NCBI GenBank assembly: GCA_916610825.1
Contig: OU744446.1
Location: 22,887,223-22,951,222, forward strand
Direction of reading: 5' to 3'
From: Haliclystus octoradiatus
Taxonomy: Eukaryota; Cnidaria; Staurozoa; Stauromedusae; Haliclystidae
DNA: 64,000 nt
Shown here piece after piece: positions 1 through 13,249 of the stretch; the first letter of the stretch is position 1, and each line of letters opens with the position of its first letter. A program made the translations under genes and the position numbers. The notes under the pieces are model-generated. The model was not told the origin of the DNA. It ran no database searches and was given only the letters and a program-made list of their open reading frames with translations.

Positions 1-3000
1 TCTAATAGATATATTGAAGTGATGAGGAGGAAGAAATTAACTTTTGCCTCTAGTTTTGAACACAGTTGCTCCTGAACAGTACAATGCAATATTTTGGCAT
101 TATCAAAAATCTTCTTAGTTGTTTTTATGTTCAAGGCGAATTTTTCATAAAAGAAACCTCTATTATTGAGCTTCAACTTTTCTAGTTCTTTCAAGGGCTC
201 ATTTTCAATGTTATTCTATTACGCCGCCAAAACGTCATAAATCACTAGTCAAATGTAATGTCACCTAACCACACACGTAACATACGATCCTCATCATATC
301 AAATACAATATTCTTTCTGGCGTGTATAGTACAAGCTTTAATTATCAGCTGTTTTTGACTATGTTCAGCAGAATGAGACTATTGAAGCTAGAAACTGGAT
401 TGAATTATAACAAATGATATTGGTAGCATGATTGTTACAAAGTTAGGACCAATAGAAAAGTCCAAGTTTGTAAAGGTTAATCAATATCCGATGGCTGACT
501 GCCAACACTCCAATAAATTATGCAGTACTCACAACTTTTGTGAATAATTGGACAGGGTTAATATAATCATTTACCAGTGTTACAGTGCATTTTGCCATAA
601 CTCTCATACCTCAAATCCTCAAATATGTTGTCCCTGATAGTTACAATTATTTGCTACAGAAACCGTCTGGTTTCATAACAATACCGATCTATGCATAATT
701 CCATATCACACATTAAAACTTGCTGCATTCCAATATTTTTATTACCATATCAAACGGATATTCACTCATCATTAATGTTCTAACTACATTTGTTTGTAGC
801 GTAAATGATCTACGCTACAAAGTTGAAGGATATTTTCAATTTCCTTTTCTCGTTCATTTGATCCTTGAAGGAAAATAAATTTACAAACAAATTAGCTTCA
901 ATTATCCGATTAATCATCGCACAAACCTAAGAATGCCACTTTCAAAATATATTCAGCGTACCTTGTGAATGCTTCTATGCATCATGATTATTATTACCGT
1001 TGGCCGTTGCCAAGTTACCATCAGCTAGTACTGATAGGAAAATATATTATATTAGAGATACTTATGATGCCTTTATCCATACCATAAATGCAGAGATAAA
1101 AAGTCACGCTTTCATATTTGCTATACTAATGGTGTAACGTATTATTTAGAGATCATCAGGTAGCTTCAGGAGGATTCATAATTATAATTTTCTACAAATA
1201 ATAATAATAATAATAATATAATAATATTAATAGTGTGATTGTTCCACACCAGTTCTTGGTATAGTGCTCAATGAAATTAATCAGAGCATTTATAGAATGA
1301 GAGTCAAAAATGAAACATGCCAGATTTATCTACAAATGAATGCATTCTTGATCGGGTGCATCATGCGACATGAGGATATCCGATACTAGTTTATTGATTA
1401 AATGTTAATCTTTGAATGGAAATGTGCAACTAGCTTTTGTCATGCATCTTAATTACTTCGGTGAAATTCAAATAGTAAACCAAGAATATTCCATTATGCA
1501 GATGATTTGATTTGGTGGCTAACTATGAACGGCCCATCATTTTCATGTAAAACGAATAGGCATAAAGTATAAGCGAAGTCACGAAAATGGCCAAACAAAT
1601 GGAAGTCAATACATGTTCAAATTGCTTGTGGATGTAGATCAGAACAAAATAGAAAATCTGAACAGCGCCTGACTCTATCTAATGAAACATGGTTAAATTT
1701 CTCCACAAACGTCTTGATATTTATTAGTTTTTTGTTGTGTTCTGAATAAAAGGGATGATGATGAAATATGACTTCTTGCAATAGTTTATGATGGCCCAGA
1801 AAAAAACCGAAAGTTTAATGTAAAATCGAGAATTCGTAACAAAATTATGACTCGTTTTAGTGATATGTCATCTTAAATGCTTGCCGTTATCAATTGAACG
1901 TGACAAGAGCTGCGTAGCTAGTACGTATATATACGTAATTACTCAACAGTGTACTCAGGTCTCTTGAAATAACAATATCTATAGTTCTACAATATCACCG
2001 TAGATAAGGTAGTATCAATTGAATTTAGGGAGTGAATAATTAGTTATCTATGCTTTGTTCGCAAGGAATAGAACATTGAATTTGTGATAGTAAAAAACAG
2101 CACATCTTTCTAAAATTGATCCTTTTATTAAACTTATAAGACGTTGAACTATAACTATGTGAGTGTTACATATTATCATCGCTATCCAAACCATAGTAAA
2201 AAATTGTAACGCCTTAATTATCACACTATTATATCAATACTAATTATCACAGAGGAAAATATGAAAATCGAGGTAACATTAAAAGGAGGTTAATCTTTTA
2301 TCTATAATCAAAATCATTATCTTTATTATTTTATCATCCGTCCAAGCATTTCTTCGGTATGGTTAGTCTGCACGCAGGCTACACTTTCGTTAAGATAGGT
2401 TTTAGTCTGCACGCAGGCTAGTTATGGTTTGATTATGCTTGTTATGTTATAATTATGATTTATCTTTATCGTTCAGATATTGATAGTATCTGATAACACA
2501 GTGTTACATCTGAAGATCACAATTAAACGCGTAAAACTTTGCAAGTAATGGAAAAGGCTTTTGCCTCTTTCCTACGACTAGGACTTTAATTAATTCAGAA
2601 TATCACGGTGAATAATTCTAGACTTTTTCCAATAATTATCTGATGGTCAAAATGTCCGTATAATTGATTGATTTTTCTATGGGACTATACTACTACACAG
2701 ATTGTAGATTTGCCAATTCAAGGAAGCTAGTTACAGTCCAAGGGGGCTGTCATCAAACTTTTGTTCCTATATTTTCAATAAATTCGTTAACTTTAATCAG
2801 TTTATCGTCATTCAGAGCCACGTCCAGATCAATAGAAACGGCTATAGGCTGACAAGTGCAGTGAATTTGCCAGACAAGAGACTAAAAATCCAGGGTTTGC
2901 CGACAGAATTTTGGTCAGGGGTCAGGGGTCAGAACTTTCACCTCCGCTGTCATGGCGACGGCCCCGATGGCTATCTGAATTTTGTTGCTGTAGAGAACCT

Positions 3001-4780
3001 TACAAAAGATCAAGAGCAGCGAACTTGATATTATTCCAAGTGAGCATAGTTGACGTATGTCACTGAGTTATTGATTTTCTCTTTACCTTATACAGTAATA
3101 AGTTTATATCACACGAACAAGAACACCTTGAATGGTGTTAGAATTGTTCAATTTGGCAAAAATTATTATCAAATGTTCACGATATGAGTCTCAATTCCCT
3201 AACGAACTATTAACGAATTCGAATCTTTCCTTATTGTTTGCAGTAGCCTTCATTATGGAATATACGAAATAGAAATTAGAATGAGAAGAGAATGTCAATT
3301 CTCAATGTCCTCAGACTTGTCTTGCTTCTGAAGGCAATTGGTAAATCTAGTTATCTAGTGAGCCGCATCAATTTTCTCGAAATTTGAAACGTAATTGGCC
3401 CTGTTCACATTCAATCATTCATTATTCTCATTACCTTTAATGCTATCTATTTATAGTCTTTACGTTGTCTGGATATATGTTAAGAAGCATCGGCTGTTCC
3501 TCCCACTCAGATTGTAATCAATGATTGCGTCTCTGCTTCTTTGTTAATCTTTTCACTTAGTTCCATATCTCTCTCACGTTATCATCATAGTCTCTAAATT
3601 TACTTGATTCCTAAGTTCAAGGTATCTATTCCAATCTTGCCGATGCTTGGTTTTAATTGCAATAAATCTACTTTTATTTATTTATTGTTTTTCAGGGGAG
3701 TGTCCATTCAATGTATGTTGCAATGTACTTCGTAAAATTATTGATGCCTATTTTCATTTTCAAGAGCCTTTTGTAGTTGATGATAGAATTTGATGAGGGC
3801 ATTGTTTATTGTTTGATTTTGGATAGTCAGCTCTTATTCTTGTTTGATTTCAGTTTTACCTATGGTTTTAGTTGAATCGAGGTGAAGCTTCTGATCATCC
3901 ATTTATCATTTTGTTCTATTAAATTATTCTGCATGATTATGCGCGTATGCTTGACATTGGTTTCTGTTCTTCGTTTGTAATCAGATGAGATATATCCCTC
4001 AGATTTCTTGCATATTTCAGCAATTTTATCCTTAACATTTTTTAGTCTCATTAGAGATGTGTCATTCTCCAATGTTGGAATCGGCAAAAGTCATAAACGA
4101 AACAACATAAAGCATTTGATTGAAGTTATGTGATCTTCACTCTCAGACTGCAGGTCTTCAGAATCAGACTATTCATAAGTTATATCCTATAATAGCTGAA
4201 ATTGAAAGGAAATTTTCTATAAATCGCTTCAAGTACAATTTATTATTTAAACTACTGGAAATTTCTAAACAAAATAGTGAAAGTAATTGAATCTACAGAC
4301 ATATAATTACAGACATATACTGCTTATAGATTAACCTCACGTAAAGCCGGTGAAAAGGAGGGGTCAAAGACCATCGTGGGTTGAGTCACAAAATTTGAGT
4401 AATTTAAATGGAAAATCATTTCAGATAATTCATTTAAAGTATGCATTTAAAAATCTCAAGGTTCAATCCAAATATATTATAATGGCCTCTAATTATAATG
4501 ACTCTTATTAACAAAATCTTTTATTTGTAGCCAATCATTATTTGATATTTTATTAGAAGAAACAGTCCAGTAATCAAAGTTCTATAACTCATCTCATATC
4601 GGGCATAAAATATAGAATAGCATAACGCCTAGATTGGTGCAGATTTCATTGCATTGCGTCATAGCGAGGACGGCTTGCATAAGAGTTGTGCAAGAGGATA
4701 TCTCGTTATTTAACCATTGGAAATATTTCCCCATATCATAATTTATTATTTATGTATGTTTTGTCTATAATTCACACCTA
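1..4780. other. Gene-free AT-rich stretch
   Basis: I see no convincing coding exon here; the open frames are short and match no family I know. There is a short (AAT)n run near 1197-1231. An imperfectly palindromic motif, AGTCTGCACGCAGGCT, occurs twice about 37 bases apart (near 2367 and 2404). Distal exons or regulatory DNA of a gene outside the window cannot be excluded. Confidence 0.5.
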
Positions 4781-4816
4781 TTTCATATAGTATTCTGGAC
4801 AGAAATGTCCATAAAA

Positions 4817-4927
4817 GCTGTTGTGAAACAAAATTAAGGTTGTCCTAATAATAGCTGTTGTGAAACTAAATTAGGGTTGTCCTGATAAAAGCTGTTGTGA
4901 AACTAAATTAGGGTTGTCCTGTTTTCT
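4817..4927. repeat. 37-bp tandem repeat, three copies
   Basis: Three head-to-tail copies of a 37-base unit beginning GCTGTTGTGAAAC start at 4817, 4854 and 4891. Copies two and three are almost identical and copy one differs at a few bases. A simple minisatellite; no coding potential seen. Confidence 0.85.
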
Positions 4928-4929
4928 TT

Positions 4930-5716
4930 TGCTTGATCGTTTGAGAAAAAGTCACGTAAAAACGATTATGGAGTACAGCTTGAACCATACCAGGTACGTC
5001 AAGAGTGTTTACGCAATATTTAAATTCTAACGTTGAATGAATGAGATAGAGAATGTTTGTATGAAAGTTTACGTTATCGACATGGATGAGATGTGTGATC
5101 GTTAATGATATGTCCTAAAGATGGAGGATGGTATGAAACGCAGGACATCTGTTGTAGACAATGAGTGTCATGAGTCGCATTGAGTCTAAACAACACACTC
5201 TTATGTAATACAAAGATGCTAAAACAATGCGGCAGACACATTTTACTGCAATGTGAGGCAGTGCAGAGAATTACTGGCACATACCAATGGAAAAGCAAGT
5301 CCGCACAAAAAAACAACACACACGCCAAAAAAGCAAGTCCGCAGTCATAAAAACAATAAAATAATTAAAATTAAAAATAGGTAAAAAATGTGATTTAAAC
5401 ATAGAGATCATACATGTAGATTTATATGTTTCCTGTATGTCTCATAAGATATATTCTTAAAATGTGATTATAAAGTTCAAAAACCTTTGCTATATTTACA
5501 TAATTCAATACAAAACCAGCATAACGTTTGTAATTCGGTCTTAATTCTATCTATATCCAAAGCCAAATGATGTCACGTTATCATGTAGCCATGTTTCAAA
5601 TTGATAGACAGAACAGAGTCAATTGAAAGCTCCACGTTTGAACAACAAGGTTTTCCAAATGTAAGCTTGAGTAATATGGTGATTTTTGACGAACTGCTTT
5701 AGCTATCAAAAGAAGT
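4930..5716. other. Intergenic, 3' side of gremlin-like gene
   Basis: No gene recognised. This lies immediately downstream (minus-strand sense) of the gremlin-like coding region and probably contains its 3' UTR. No single polyadenylation site stands out enough to call. Confidence 0.4.
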
Positions 5717-6199
5717 TTAAAATGTAGGGCATTCAACACTTTGACATTCGCACTTGTCTACCAATTCCACTGATTCGACTGTTTCCATGCGCATTCCATT
5801 AAAACTCTGACATTCTAATGCTACGAGGACTATTTTTTTACCCTTTGGTTGACAGGCATTACATGATCTAAAACTACCTCCTTGTTGTGGTATAAATATT
5901 GAGTTACATTTACCCATACAGTAGTGGGAATCAACAGTTTTTGATTTGCATCCTTTCCGTTTGAGGGTTCTACTGATTGTGTGTCTAGAACATGACGATG
6001 TTTTCCAGTCACTTTGACCCATAACATCAGTCCCACTATCCTTGAAGTATAAAACGTTATGAGGAGAATATTTTACAGTGCTATTTCTTTTAGGCTGTCC
6101 TGCTCGCATTGGTAAAGTAAAAGATGCTGATCTATCTATCAATACCATAATATAGACCAATAGTATACCCAAGTATGAAGCAGCAGTTGAATAATTCAT
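5717..6199 (-). CDS. Gremlin/DAN-family secreted cystine-knot protein
   Basis: Predicted 160-residue secreted protein. The frame stays open 15 codons further up (to 6244), but I chose the internal ATG at 6199 because it is followed at once by a hydrophobic segment (about residues 8-22), a plausible signal peptide. The C-terminal half is a DAN-type cystine knot with ten cysteines: a KGCKSK turn, then YCMGKCNS, a GSFRSCNACQPKG segment and a closing CECQ. The CNS-x-FIP and SF-x-SC-x-xC-x-P pattern is that of gremlin more than of bursicon, cerberus or DAN/NBL1. Family members bind BMP ligands outside the cell and block signalling. Length is close to gremlin (about 180 residues), and a single coding exon is usual for gremlin. 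An NST glycosylation site lies before the knot. Orthology (gremlin versus another DAN member) is inferred from motif spacing only. Confidence 0.82.
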   Translation of the reverse strand: MNYSTAASYLGILLVYIMVLIDRSASFTLPMRAGQPKRNSTVKYSPHNVLYFKDSGTDVMGQSDWKTSSCSRHTISRTLKRKGCKSKTVDSHYCMGKCNSIFIPQQGGSFRSCNACQPKGKKIVLVALECQSFNGMRMETVESVELVDKCECQSVECPTF

Positions 6200-6249
6200 G
6201 TTTGCAATAATTGTATAAATCTTCAAGTTGTATAAATTAACCACAAAGT

Positions 6250-8380
6250 ATGTCCTCGCAGAATGCTGGTCGAAGAAAACTGTTTAATGAGTCGCTACTG
6301 CGTAATTGGCTATAACAGACCGAAAGAATCAAAAATCTTTAATAACTATATATGGCTGAAATTTACAGACAATGAACAACAATAGATTAATAGTAGCCTC
6401 AAACATAGACACACAATAATAAGTAAATTCAATTGCTGTAGCGACAACAAAGTAAGCAAATATGTTGCTCTATATATTAACTTTAGTTTGACATGGTGAA
6501 ATTACATACTATTTCTGCAATAGTAGTATTCATAACTCCTTTATAACACTTGCAAAATAGTATTTTTTGAAGGAAATTTAACAGTGCATATAACATTCAG
6601 TACCTGGTTCAATTATAGGTGTTTAGATGGTGACATTTCTCGATAAAATCTCGAATACTGTATGTCACAATAAGCATTTGAATTGCTTCTTTTGAAAGGC
6701 TGATTACGAAAATGTGATCACGTCTTTTCTTGAAAATATTTACCACTATCGTTTTCTAAAACTTAGTTGTTCGAACAATAATTGAAACACATAAATAATT
6801 CAATTGAATATTGATCTTAGAATTGATTATGTCATAGACTATGATTATGTTGATATATACTTGCCCTATGTTTTGTGATATCTGATAGTTTCTACCCAGT
6901 ATTTTTAATTTTATTAATGATTTTATGAAATAGAGGTACAGTAACACTATCATTAAAATTATTTCCGTATAAATCTAGATTACATATTTTTAATATCTAA
7001 TTTATAACCTCGTTAATCAATATAACGATGATAGCGTAAATAGTAATGCAATGTTTATTAATTGACGCAAAAACAACAAAAACACAGACGTGCCATCACT
7101 TGGAATACATGTAGTTGTCAATAACAACCAAATATGTAAAGGTCAGAAAACAGTTGTTAAATTTCATACTTTACTTAATATCGATTTTTACTGTGTGATG
7201 TTACATAGATTATTACCTAGATCATTAATTTCAAGTTCTGATGAATAGAATATTAAGTTTGGAACATTATACTTGGGCTAGAGTATTAAGATAATTAATT
7301 TCATGATCTGTTATACTCGTTACAACAGAAAGGCATGTCACCATGCCGATAGTGTACCCTAATTAAAGGTTTGTGATGTTTAAAACAAACTCACATTTAT
7401 AATCCTTTCATTCTCTTGATTAGTCGTACTGAATCCAGGGACTCAGGCAGGGAGTATGGTATGATTTTCTTCCGAAATAAAGCGAAAGAGATTAGACTAG
7501 ATTTCAGCATGCAGCAGACCCTATAAAAATAATAGAGTTCGTTTTTCTAACGTGAACAAACAATGTCATATGCAATTCAAACTCTACTTTTATATAGTAC
7601 TGTATAATATAGTTTAATATAGTACAATATGTTAACAGTATAGTTATGTACAAAGTATTATCACGTCTGTATAGGTCTCATATTTATTCTGCTATAAGTC
7701 AATTCATCACAATCTGTTGTATCTGTTCGTTATTAACAGACTGACTAATATATGCTAAATCACTAAGAATATTACTGAAGGAAGAATCAACTGCAATGGG
7801 ATAAGCTTATGACAGATCACTAAGGTCACTGCTTACCAAATAATGGAATATAGGCCACGAAGATTAAGGTGTGGCTGCTACACGATGACGTCAATGTGCT
7901 TTTCGTAACATTACCTCATGTTCACTTTCGATCACTGGACAACATGGCTTTCCTATATTTAGCACTCTGTTTAATGGTTTAATCTATATGTTGTAAGAGT
8001 TCCCGTATGAAAATAAGAGTAATACAAGGCTGTATAACAATTTGAGCAATTATAACAAAGAATGGAATGCGTGGGTTTGCAATTCCAAATATAAACCATT
8101 GATGGCGCATTCAAATCAATGACCAAATTTAAAGAAAACAATTTCTAGATCATCTCTGCACGTGTGAGAACAATCCTTCAGGCTTAATAATGCCAGGATC
8201 TGTGAGACAATTTGATCTATTGGCTAATTAAAGTAATTCAAATACCTAATTATTTTGGAAACAGCAAACCGACTCATCTTTTCATCCTCATCATCACCAT
8301 CATCAACGAATACAAAATCACGAATAGAAATCAACTTTGAGCAATCTAATCTAAACTCTAACACTCCAGGCCAATCGAAC
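6250..8380. other. Gene-free stretch upstream of the gremlin-like gene
   Basis: No coding exon recognised. The first few hundred bases should hold the promoter and 5' UTR of the minus-strand gremlin-like gene, but I cannot point to a core promoter element with confidence. Confidence 0.4.
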
Positions 8381-8384
8381 CAAT

Positions 8385-8791
8385 TGAAATTCTACAAAAC
8401 AATCAAACATAAATTTGAATTTGAAAATTATTTGCTACTTCCACACAAAAAGTCTAGGATAGCAATAACCCAGATCAAAATCAGTGCTCATAAGCTCGGA
8501 GTACAGACCGGACGATATTCTAGCATTCCCTATACGAGGACCGGCTATGTCCCCATTGCGATAGTGACAGTATCGACGATGAGATACATCTACTCTTTAA
8601 CTGTAATATAAATAGTAACTTGAGGGTAGCGTTTTTTAATAAAATAGAAAAGTTGCATAACAACTTTCAGGTATTCTCGGATACAGAGAAATTGGAACTG
8701 CTGTTTTTCCAAACAGAGTTACAAACAAAGAAACTGTTGGGAAGATTCCTTTACGAATCTTTGCAGAAACGCTATAATAATTTGCAATAGT
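8385..8791 (+). mobile_element. LINE ORF2 C-terminal relic, copy 1
   Basis: The translation contains a YLLLPHKKSR segment followed by SAHKLGVQTGRY, closely paralleling the copy at 9150-9640. A later frame ends in a segment rich in FF and LL that also matches that copy. This is the C-terminal tail of a non-LTR retrotransposon polyprotein, broken by frameshifts, and the C-x-x-C knuckle is lost. Confidence 0.6.
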
Positions 8792-9149
8792 GAATAATAG
8801 AATGACACATGTTTTGATAATTTTATAACTACATAATGAATCAATATTATCTTAATATGTTGTTATTTAGAAGCAACAGGGATAAATGCACCACTGCAGA
8901 TAGACATTAAAGTCACTTGTAAAGTATTGAAGTACTTGCTACAACTGATCAACTCCGATCGAAGCACGATTATACATAAATCCTTTTCTGAGCAAATGCT
9001 CGATAACTCGCAAACATCTTGGCTAGGAAAAGCTTAATCCTTTCTGTCAGAAGTCAACATAGAACTTTTATTATTACTATCCAAAGATACTGCTAGTAAA
9101 TGGAGTAAAAAAAATTAATCAATACAATCAAAGAAGAACTAATTGATAA

Positions 9150-9640
9150 ATATTCTGAAAAATTTAAAAACTTAATCACTAACAGCCTAAACAGATCCAA
9201 TCAATTAAAATTTTGTGCAAATATTTATGAAAATTTTGAATTTCAAAGTTACCTACTAATACCAAATGCCTCCGCTAGGCGTGCAATAACTAAACTACGA
9301 ACTAGTGCACATAAACTCGGGGTTCAGACTGGTAGATACTTTGACATTCCATACCCAGAACGAACATGCAAATTTTGTGATGAAAACTAAATTGACGATG
9401 ATGTGCACCTTCTGTTTCAATGCATTGATAATACCGATCTACGTGATTAATTTTTCAAAATAGATGAAGAAGTATATTCAAACTTCAGACAGATTGACAA
9501 CAAAGAACAGTTAAAGGTTTTGTTTACCAAAGCATCATCCCAAATCACAAGAAGAGTTGGGATATTTATCTCGAAGTCATTAAAAAAGCGACTTTCTGAA
9601 AGTCAAGTTGATGATATTACCTAGTCGGTAGTCATGTAAA
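9150..9640 (+). mobile_element. LINE ORF2 C-terminal relic, copy 2
   Basis: Same family as the copy at 8385-8791. The frame carries SAHKLGVQTGRY and then a zinc-knuckle-like C-x2-C-x(n)-H-x4-C segment (CKFCDEN, HLLFQC), typical of the C-terminal tail of several non-LTR retrotransposon ORFs. In-frame stops (one just after the CKFCDEN stretch) show it is dead. Confidence 0.65.
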
Positions 9641-9739
9641 TAATTTAATTGAATATGTAGAAATAAGACCATCTTACAAACCTGTCACACATCCTGTATT
9701 TATTTTGGATATATTGACAATAAATGAAACAAACAAACA

Positions 9740-10035
9740 ACCAAACATCATTTATTCAGAAACCTGATAAGTTTTACAATAACTTTTTATCACAGGACTG
9801 ATTTACGTGATAAACTAGGGAATAAACATAAAATAATTTATTACAATAATACATAGATTATATACAGCTACAAGGTTAATTAATTAAATACGAACTTAAC
9901 AATTCAAAAGATGCAGTAATTTTATTGGTATTTAAATGCTTCTCAAGGAGACTTTTGAAACTTTTCCTTTTGGAAACCTCCTTCATTGTAGACAGTAGAT
10001 CATTCCACTTGTGGGCACCAGAATATTGAAATCTT
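9740..10035 (-). mobile_element. LINE 3' tail relic
   Basis: On the minus strand the frame reads YSGAHKWNDLL followed by a basic SFKSLLEKHL segment. This is the standard C-terminus of CR1/L2-type reverse transcriptase ORFs (G-A-x-x-W-N-x-L ... F-K-x-x-L). A second copy of the same family lies at 49675-49965. The short block with the CATTTATTCAG-x-ACCTGATA motif at its plus-strand start recurs there and near 52555. Confidence 0.6.
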
Positions 10036-10039
10036 TTGA

Positions 10040-11827
10040 TGTTGAACTATAGACATCAAACAATCGAAAATCACTGTAAATATAAATATAAGGAAAAGGT
10101 AAAAAAAATGTTAATGAAATCTATAATTTAGTAATTGAATACAGAAAAAAACAAAAGACATAACTGCTCATAAATAACTGCTCATTAAATAGTCAATCCC
10201 ATGAATTGTAATGTTTTTAAATGCATAGCGCAATCAATGTTCAAGTTGTTTAAAAATGCGTTGTAAATAAACTATGTATCTATGTATCTATACCTTATAA
10301 TTACATATTGTCTGACCATCAGTCCAATCTTAATAAAATTGACTCTTAATCAATAATCTATTTTTAATTCATATGATTAACTGGTAATGAAATGCATGCT
10401 GTAAATTGTTGTGGTAGGCGAATTATATGACTATTACATGTTTTTAATTCGATTTGGTAAATTTGAGATTCAAAATGGAATAATAGTGTATACAACTACT
10501 GCTAACATACAAACATTGTCCACAAAATGTTAATTGCTTGATATAATTAACTGATAAAGATGTAATTTATATAGTCCCAGACAGATTAAAAGACAAATAC
10601 ACTGTCTAAAGTATATTCTAATGAGTTTTATGATGTCTAGAATATTACCTAGCGTGTTATTCTGATAAATTGTTAGACATGAAAGGCGTATTAGGCCGTA
10701 TTAACTTATGCATATGTATAGAAGTTACAATTGATATTTAATTAATTGATAATAATCCATGCGTGTAGGATGTAGCATTACATTATTAAAGCATTCCTAG
10801 ATATACTTTAACATTTTCAGTCTGAATTTTGTTAAGTTGAATTAAAATTGCTTCTTGTCTGACTATAATTTGATAGAATAGTTTTATAATCCCATAATAT
10901 GTCGAGAACAGCGCATGTATTCCTCCAATGTTAAAGCAGATACTGTTGAAAATAAGATTGAATCATTCTTTACCTCTTTGATTGATCATTCAATTACAGA
11001 ATTCGCAGGTTCGATATTTTTAATATTTCGTTTTTTTTTATCTGAATGTTTTTCATCTAATATATATAATTTTGTATGAGTCATTCTGTTGGATCTGATT
11101 GGTCGAATCTGAGAGGCATGGTTGATAACACGGCATGTTCGTGTTGTGGTCAGATCAGAAGATTCGTCAATCGTCATCAGCATTGATTAAATGTGCTGCT
11201 GGCTTTTGCAACAATTTGAGAGCGTTCTCTCGCCGCTCTCTCTACCCAGTCCAGTAGCAGCCTTCAATACTACTTCCCTGTGCATTGGTATCAGATCACA
11301 ATATAGCTATGCGCTCAACAAAACACTTTGGAGAGGAATCACTTTCAAATTGCTTTTCCTATTATGGTATTTTTTCATAATTTCAATTGAGCTTAGTTTT
11401 GCATATGCATTTGCTCATTTGCTAGACTTTTTTTTTAGTCGCCTTGTCCGATCAAACATGGCTGTACCAACGGCTTTCTATCGCATTACAGAGGGGAAAT
11501 GCTGTGAGCATCCTTGGAAAAATTGTTGGTTATTAGTTACATCAGTTAGTTATTAGTTATTAGTTAGATTAATCATTGTATGTTATGAGTTGTAGTTTCA
11601 TATTGTTAATTTTCGAGCTTAGTTGATGTCTGACGTATTGCTGAAGGTATAGTGTGGACTAGCCGTGATATGTGTTATCGACTTCTGTGCCTTTCGGAGC
11701 GTGCGGTGGATTGATCCCAATCATATGATGGCATGATCACGTGTACAACACCTTTCGTAAACGTTGCTCGTCAGGTAGATGGGTCACTGCTGTGTCAGCG
11801 TCCCGGGAGAGGGGAGTACTTGCAATC
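10040..11827. other. Gene-free stretch
   Basis: No recognised gene. A 121-codon open frame at 11191-11556 has low-complexity hydrophobic content, no family match, and starts in an unremarkable context, so I do not call it. Confidence 0.4.
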
Positions 11828-11829
11828 TA

Positions 11830-12656
11830 GGCGCTATACTGGGAGGTGCCATTACTTTGAGGTATCATTTTGGCACCATGCTGGAAACTTTGGGGTATCA
11901 AATTTGGGCTATTATTTTGGGGTTTGGAATTCTGCTGTGAAATTTTCGGTTTCCAGCAGTACTCCCCCCCCCGGGGTCAGCGTCTCTCAAATGAGTACAA
12001 TGGAAGCGCTCCACGATTTTATTAGACCTTGCATAGCTTCGTAGCGTGCATCAGAACGCCGAATCTGCATACCACAACTCGTGCAAAACAACTTAAATTC
12101 AACATTAATTTTGTGAACTTATTGAACCACTCTCTGTCACTATCTCACTTAGTGCTGGGTCCTCGTGTACAAATTTGGGAGCTTTTCCTCTGTTGCAATA
12201 TTCAGGCACTTTCCCGCTGTCGCTTTAGCATCAGCAGTAATTCCAGGCCTCTCGGGAGGAATCCCCTCCATACATCAACTGTACGGGAACTTACCATTCT
12301 TGAGGGGCGCATGTTTCCAAATCCCTGCGATTTACGGTGTCAACTACTTTTTGTTCGGGGGTGTGCAATTTCAAAAATACTGCTAGCACCCTAAGTTTGC
12401 AGGTTTTGCTGAAAATCATACCCAAAATTGCCAAAAATGTATTATTTCCAGGCATTGCATTAAAGTGACATTTTGGTGCCTCACAGCAGGGGTTCGGGCA
12501 CCACACAGCAGGATATTTTCCTATTTCACAGCTGGAAACCGGAAATTTCAGAGCAGGATTCCAAAATTGTAAATTTGGTACCCCAAAATTGCCAGCATGG
12601 TGTCAAAATCATGAAAATTTTGGATAAAATAAGAATAGCACATCCCGTATAACGCC
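11830..12656. mobile_element. Non-autonomous TIR element, probably TA-flanked
   Basis: About 130 bases at 11830-11960 are repeated in inverted orientation at 12525-12656 with roughly 80 percent identity by eye. Shared stretches include GGCACCATGCTGG and GGTTTCCAGC in opposite orientations. Both outer edges sit next to TA (11828-11829 and 12657-12658), which would fit a Tc1/mariner-type target duplication, but two bases is weak proof. No transposase frame lies inside; a pyrimidine/purine-rich run (GTACTCCCCCCCCCGGGG) is just inside the left arm. Confidence 0.65.
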
Positions 12657-12676
12657 TATATATTGGGTCGTTGGGT

Positions 12677-12958
12677 CAGAGCCATCTATTTACAAGAGTT
12701 GGGACACGCTTTCATGTGCCGCTATCGTCTCCAATTGGACAGATGCCAGTCACGTGATTTTTGGATGCCATCTTTGTTCTTTTGAAAACAGGTTCTCAAT
12801 CATTTCAAGTGAAACGCGCGAAAAAATACAATACAATATGGCTGAAAAAACACACAACATTCTCCTGCACATGCGCACTGTTGAAAACGTGCTCGGGTCC
12901 AGGCAAAAAGATACAAAAATGGCAGAAGTGTCCCAACTCTTGTAAATAGATGGCTCTG
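12677..12958. mobile_element. hAT-type MITE with 8-bp target duplication
   Basis: A 282-base element with perfect 31-base terminal inverted repeats (12677-12707 and 12928-12958), starting CAGAGCCATC and ending GATGGCTCTG. It is flanked on both sides by the same 8 bases, CGTTGGGT (12669-12676 and 12959-12966). CA(G)-starting repeats plus an 8-base target duplication are diagnostic of the hAT superfamily. There is no transposase, so it depends on an autonomous relative. The perfect repeats and intact target duplication suggest a fairly recent insertion. It sits only 12 bases from the element at 11830-12656. Confidence 0.92.
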
Positions 12959-13249
12959 CGTTGGGTGGGTGAGAAAAGTAACTCGCCGACTCACCGACTT
13001 TCTCTACTTTGACACCATTTCCCTTAAAAATGAAGCAAATTTCGGGAATGTAGTTTTACATCATATAGCCTCCATTAAGATGAATAAAAGTCTTTCCTAT
13101 GAAGTATGAACTTCAATCGAACTCATGGGCATCACTAAAGAACTCGAAAACGCGAAAAGTCGATCAGAGAGTTAAGTCGAGTTGAATTGATCAAAAGCCG
13201 TAATTGATGTCGGGAAAATCTTCTCTTTGGCCATTCTTCATACGTCATT

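Noticed and set aside
4817-4927. CRISPR-like array
   Set aside because: Plain head-to-tail repeats without unique spacers, in eukaryotic DNA.
5830-6036. 68-codon minus-strand frame overlapping the gremlin-like gene
   Set aside because: Out-of-frame shadow of the cystine-knot coding sequence.
11191-11556. 121-codon plus-strand open frame
   Set aside because: Hydrophobic low-complexity translation with no motif, no splice support and no homologous copy; chance frame.
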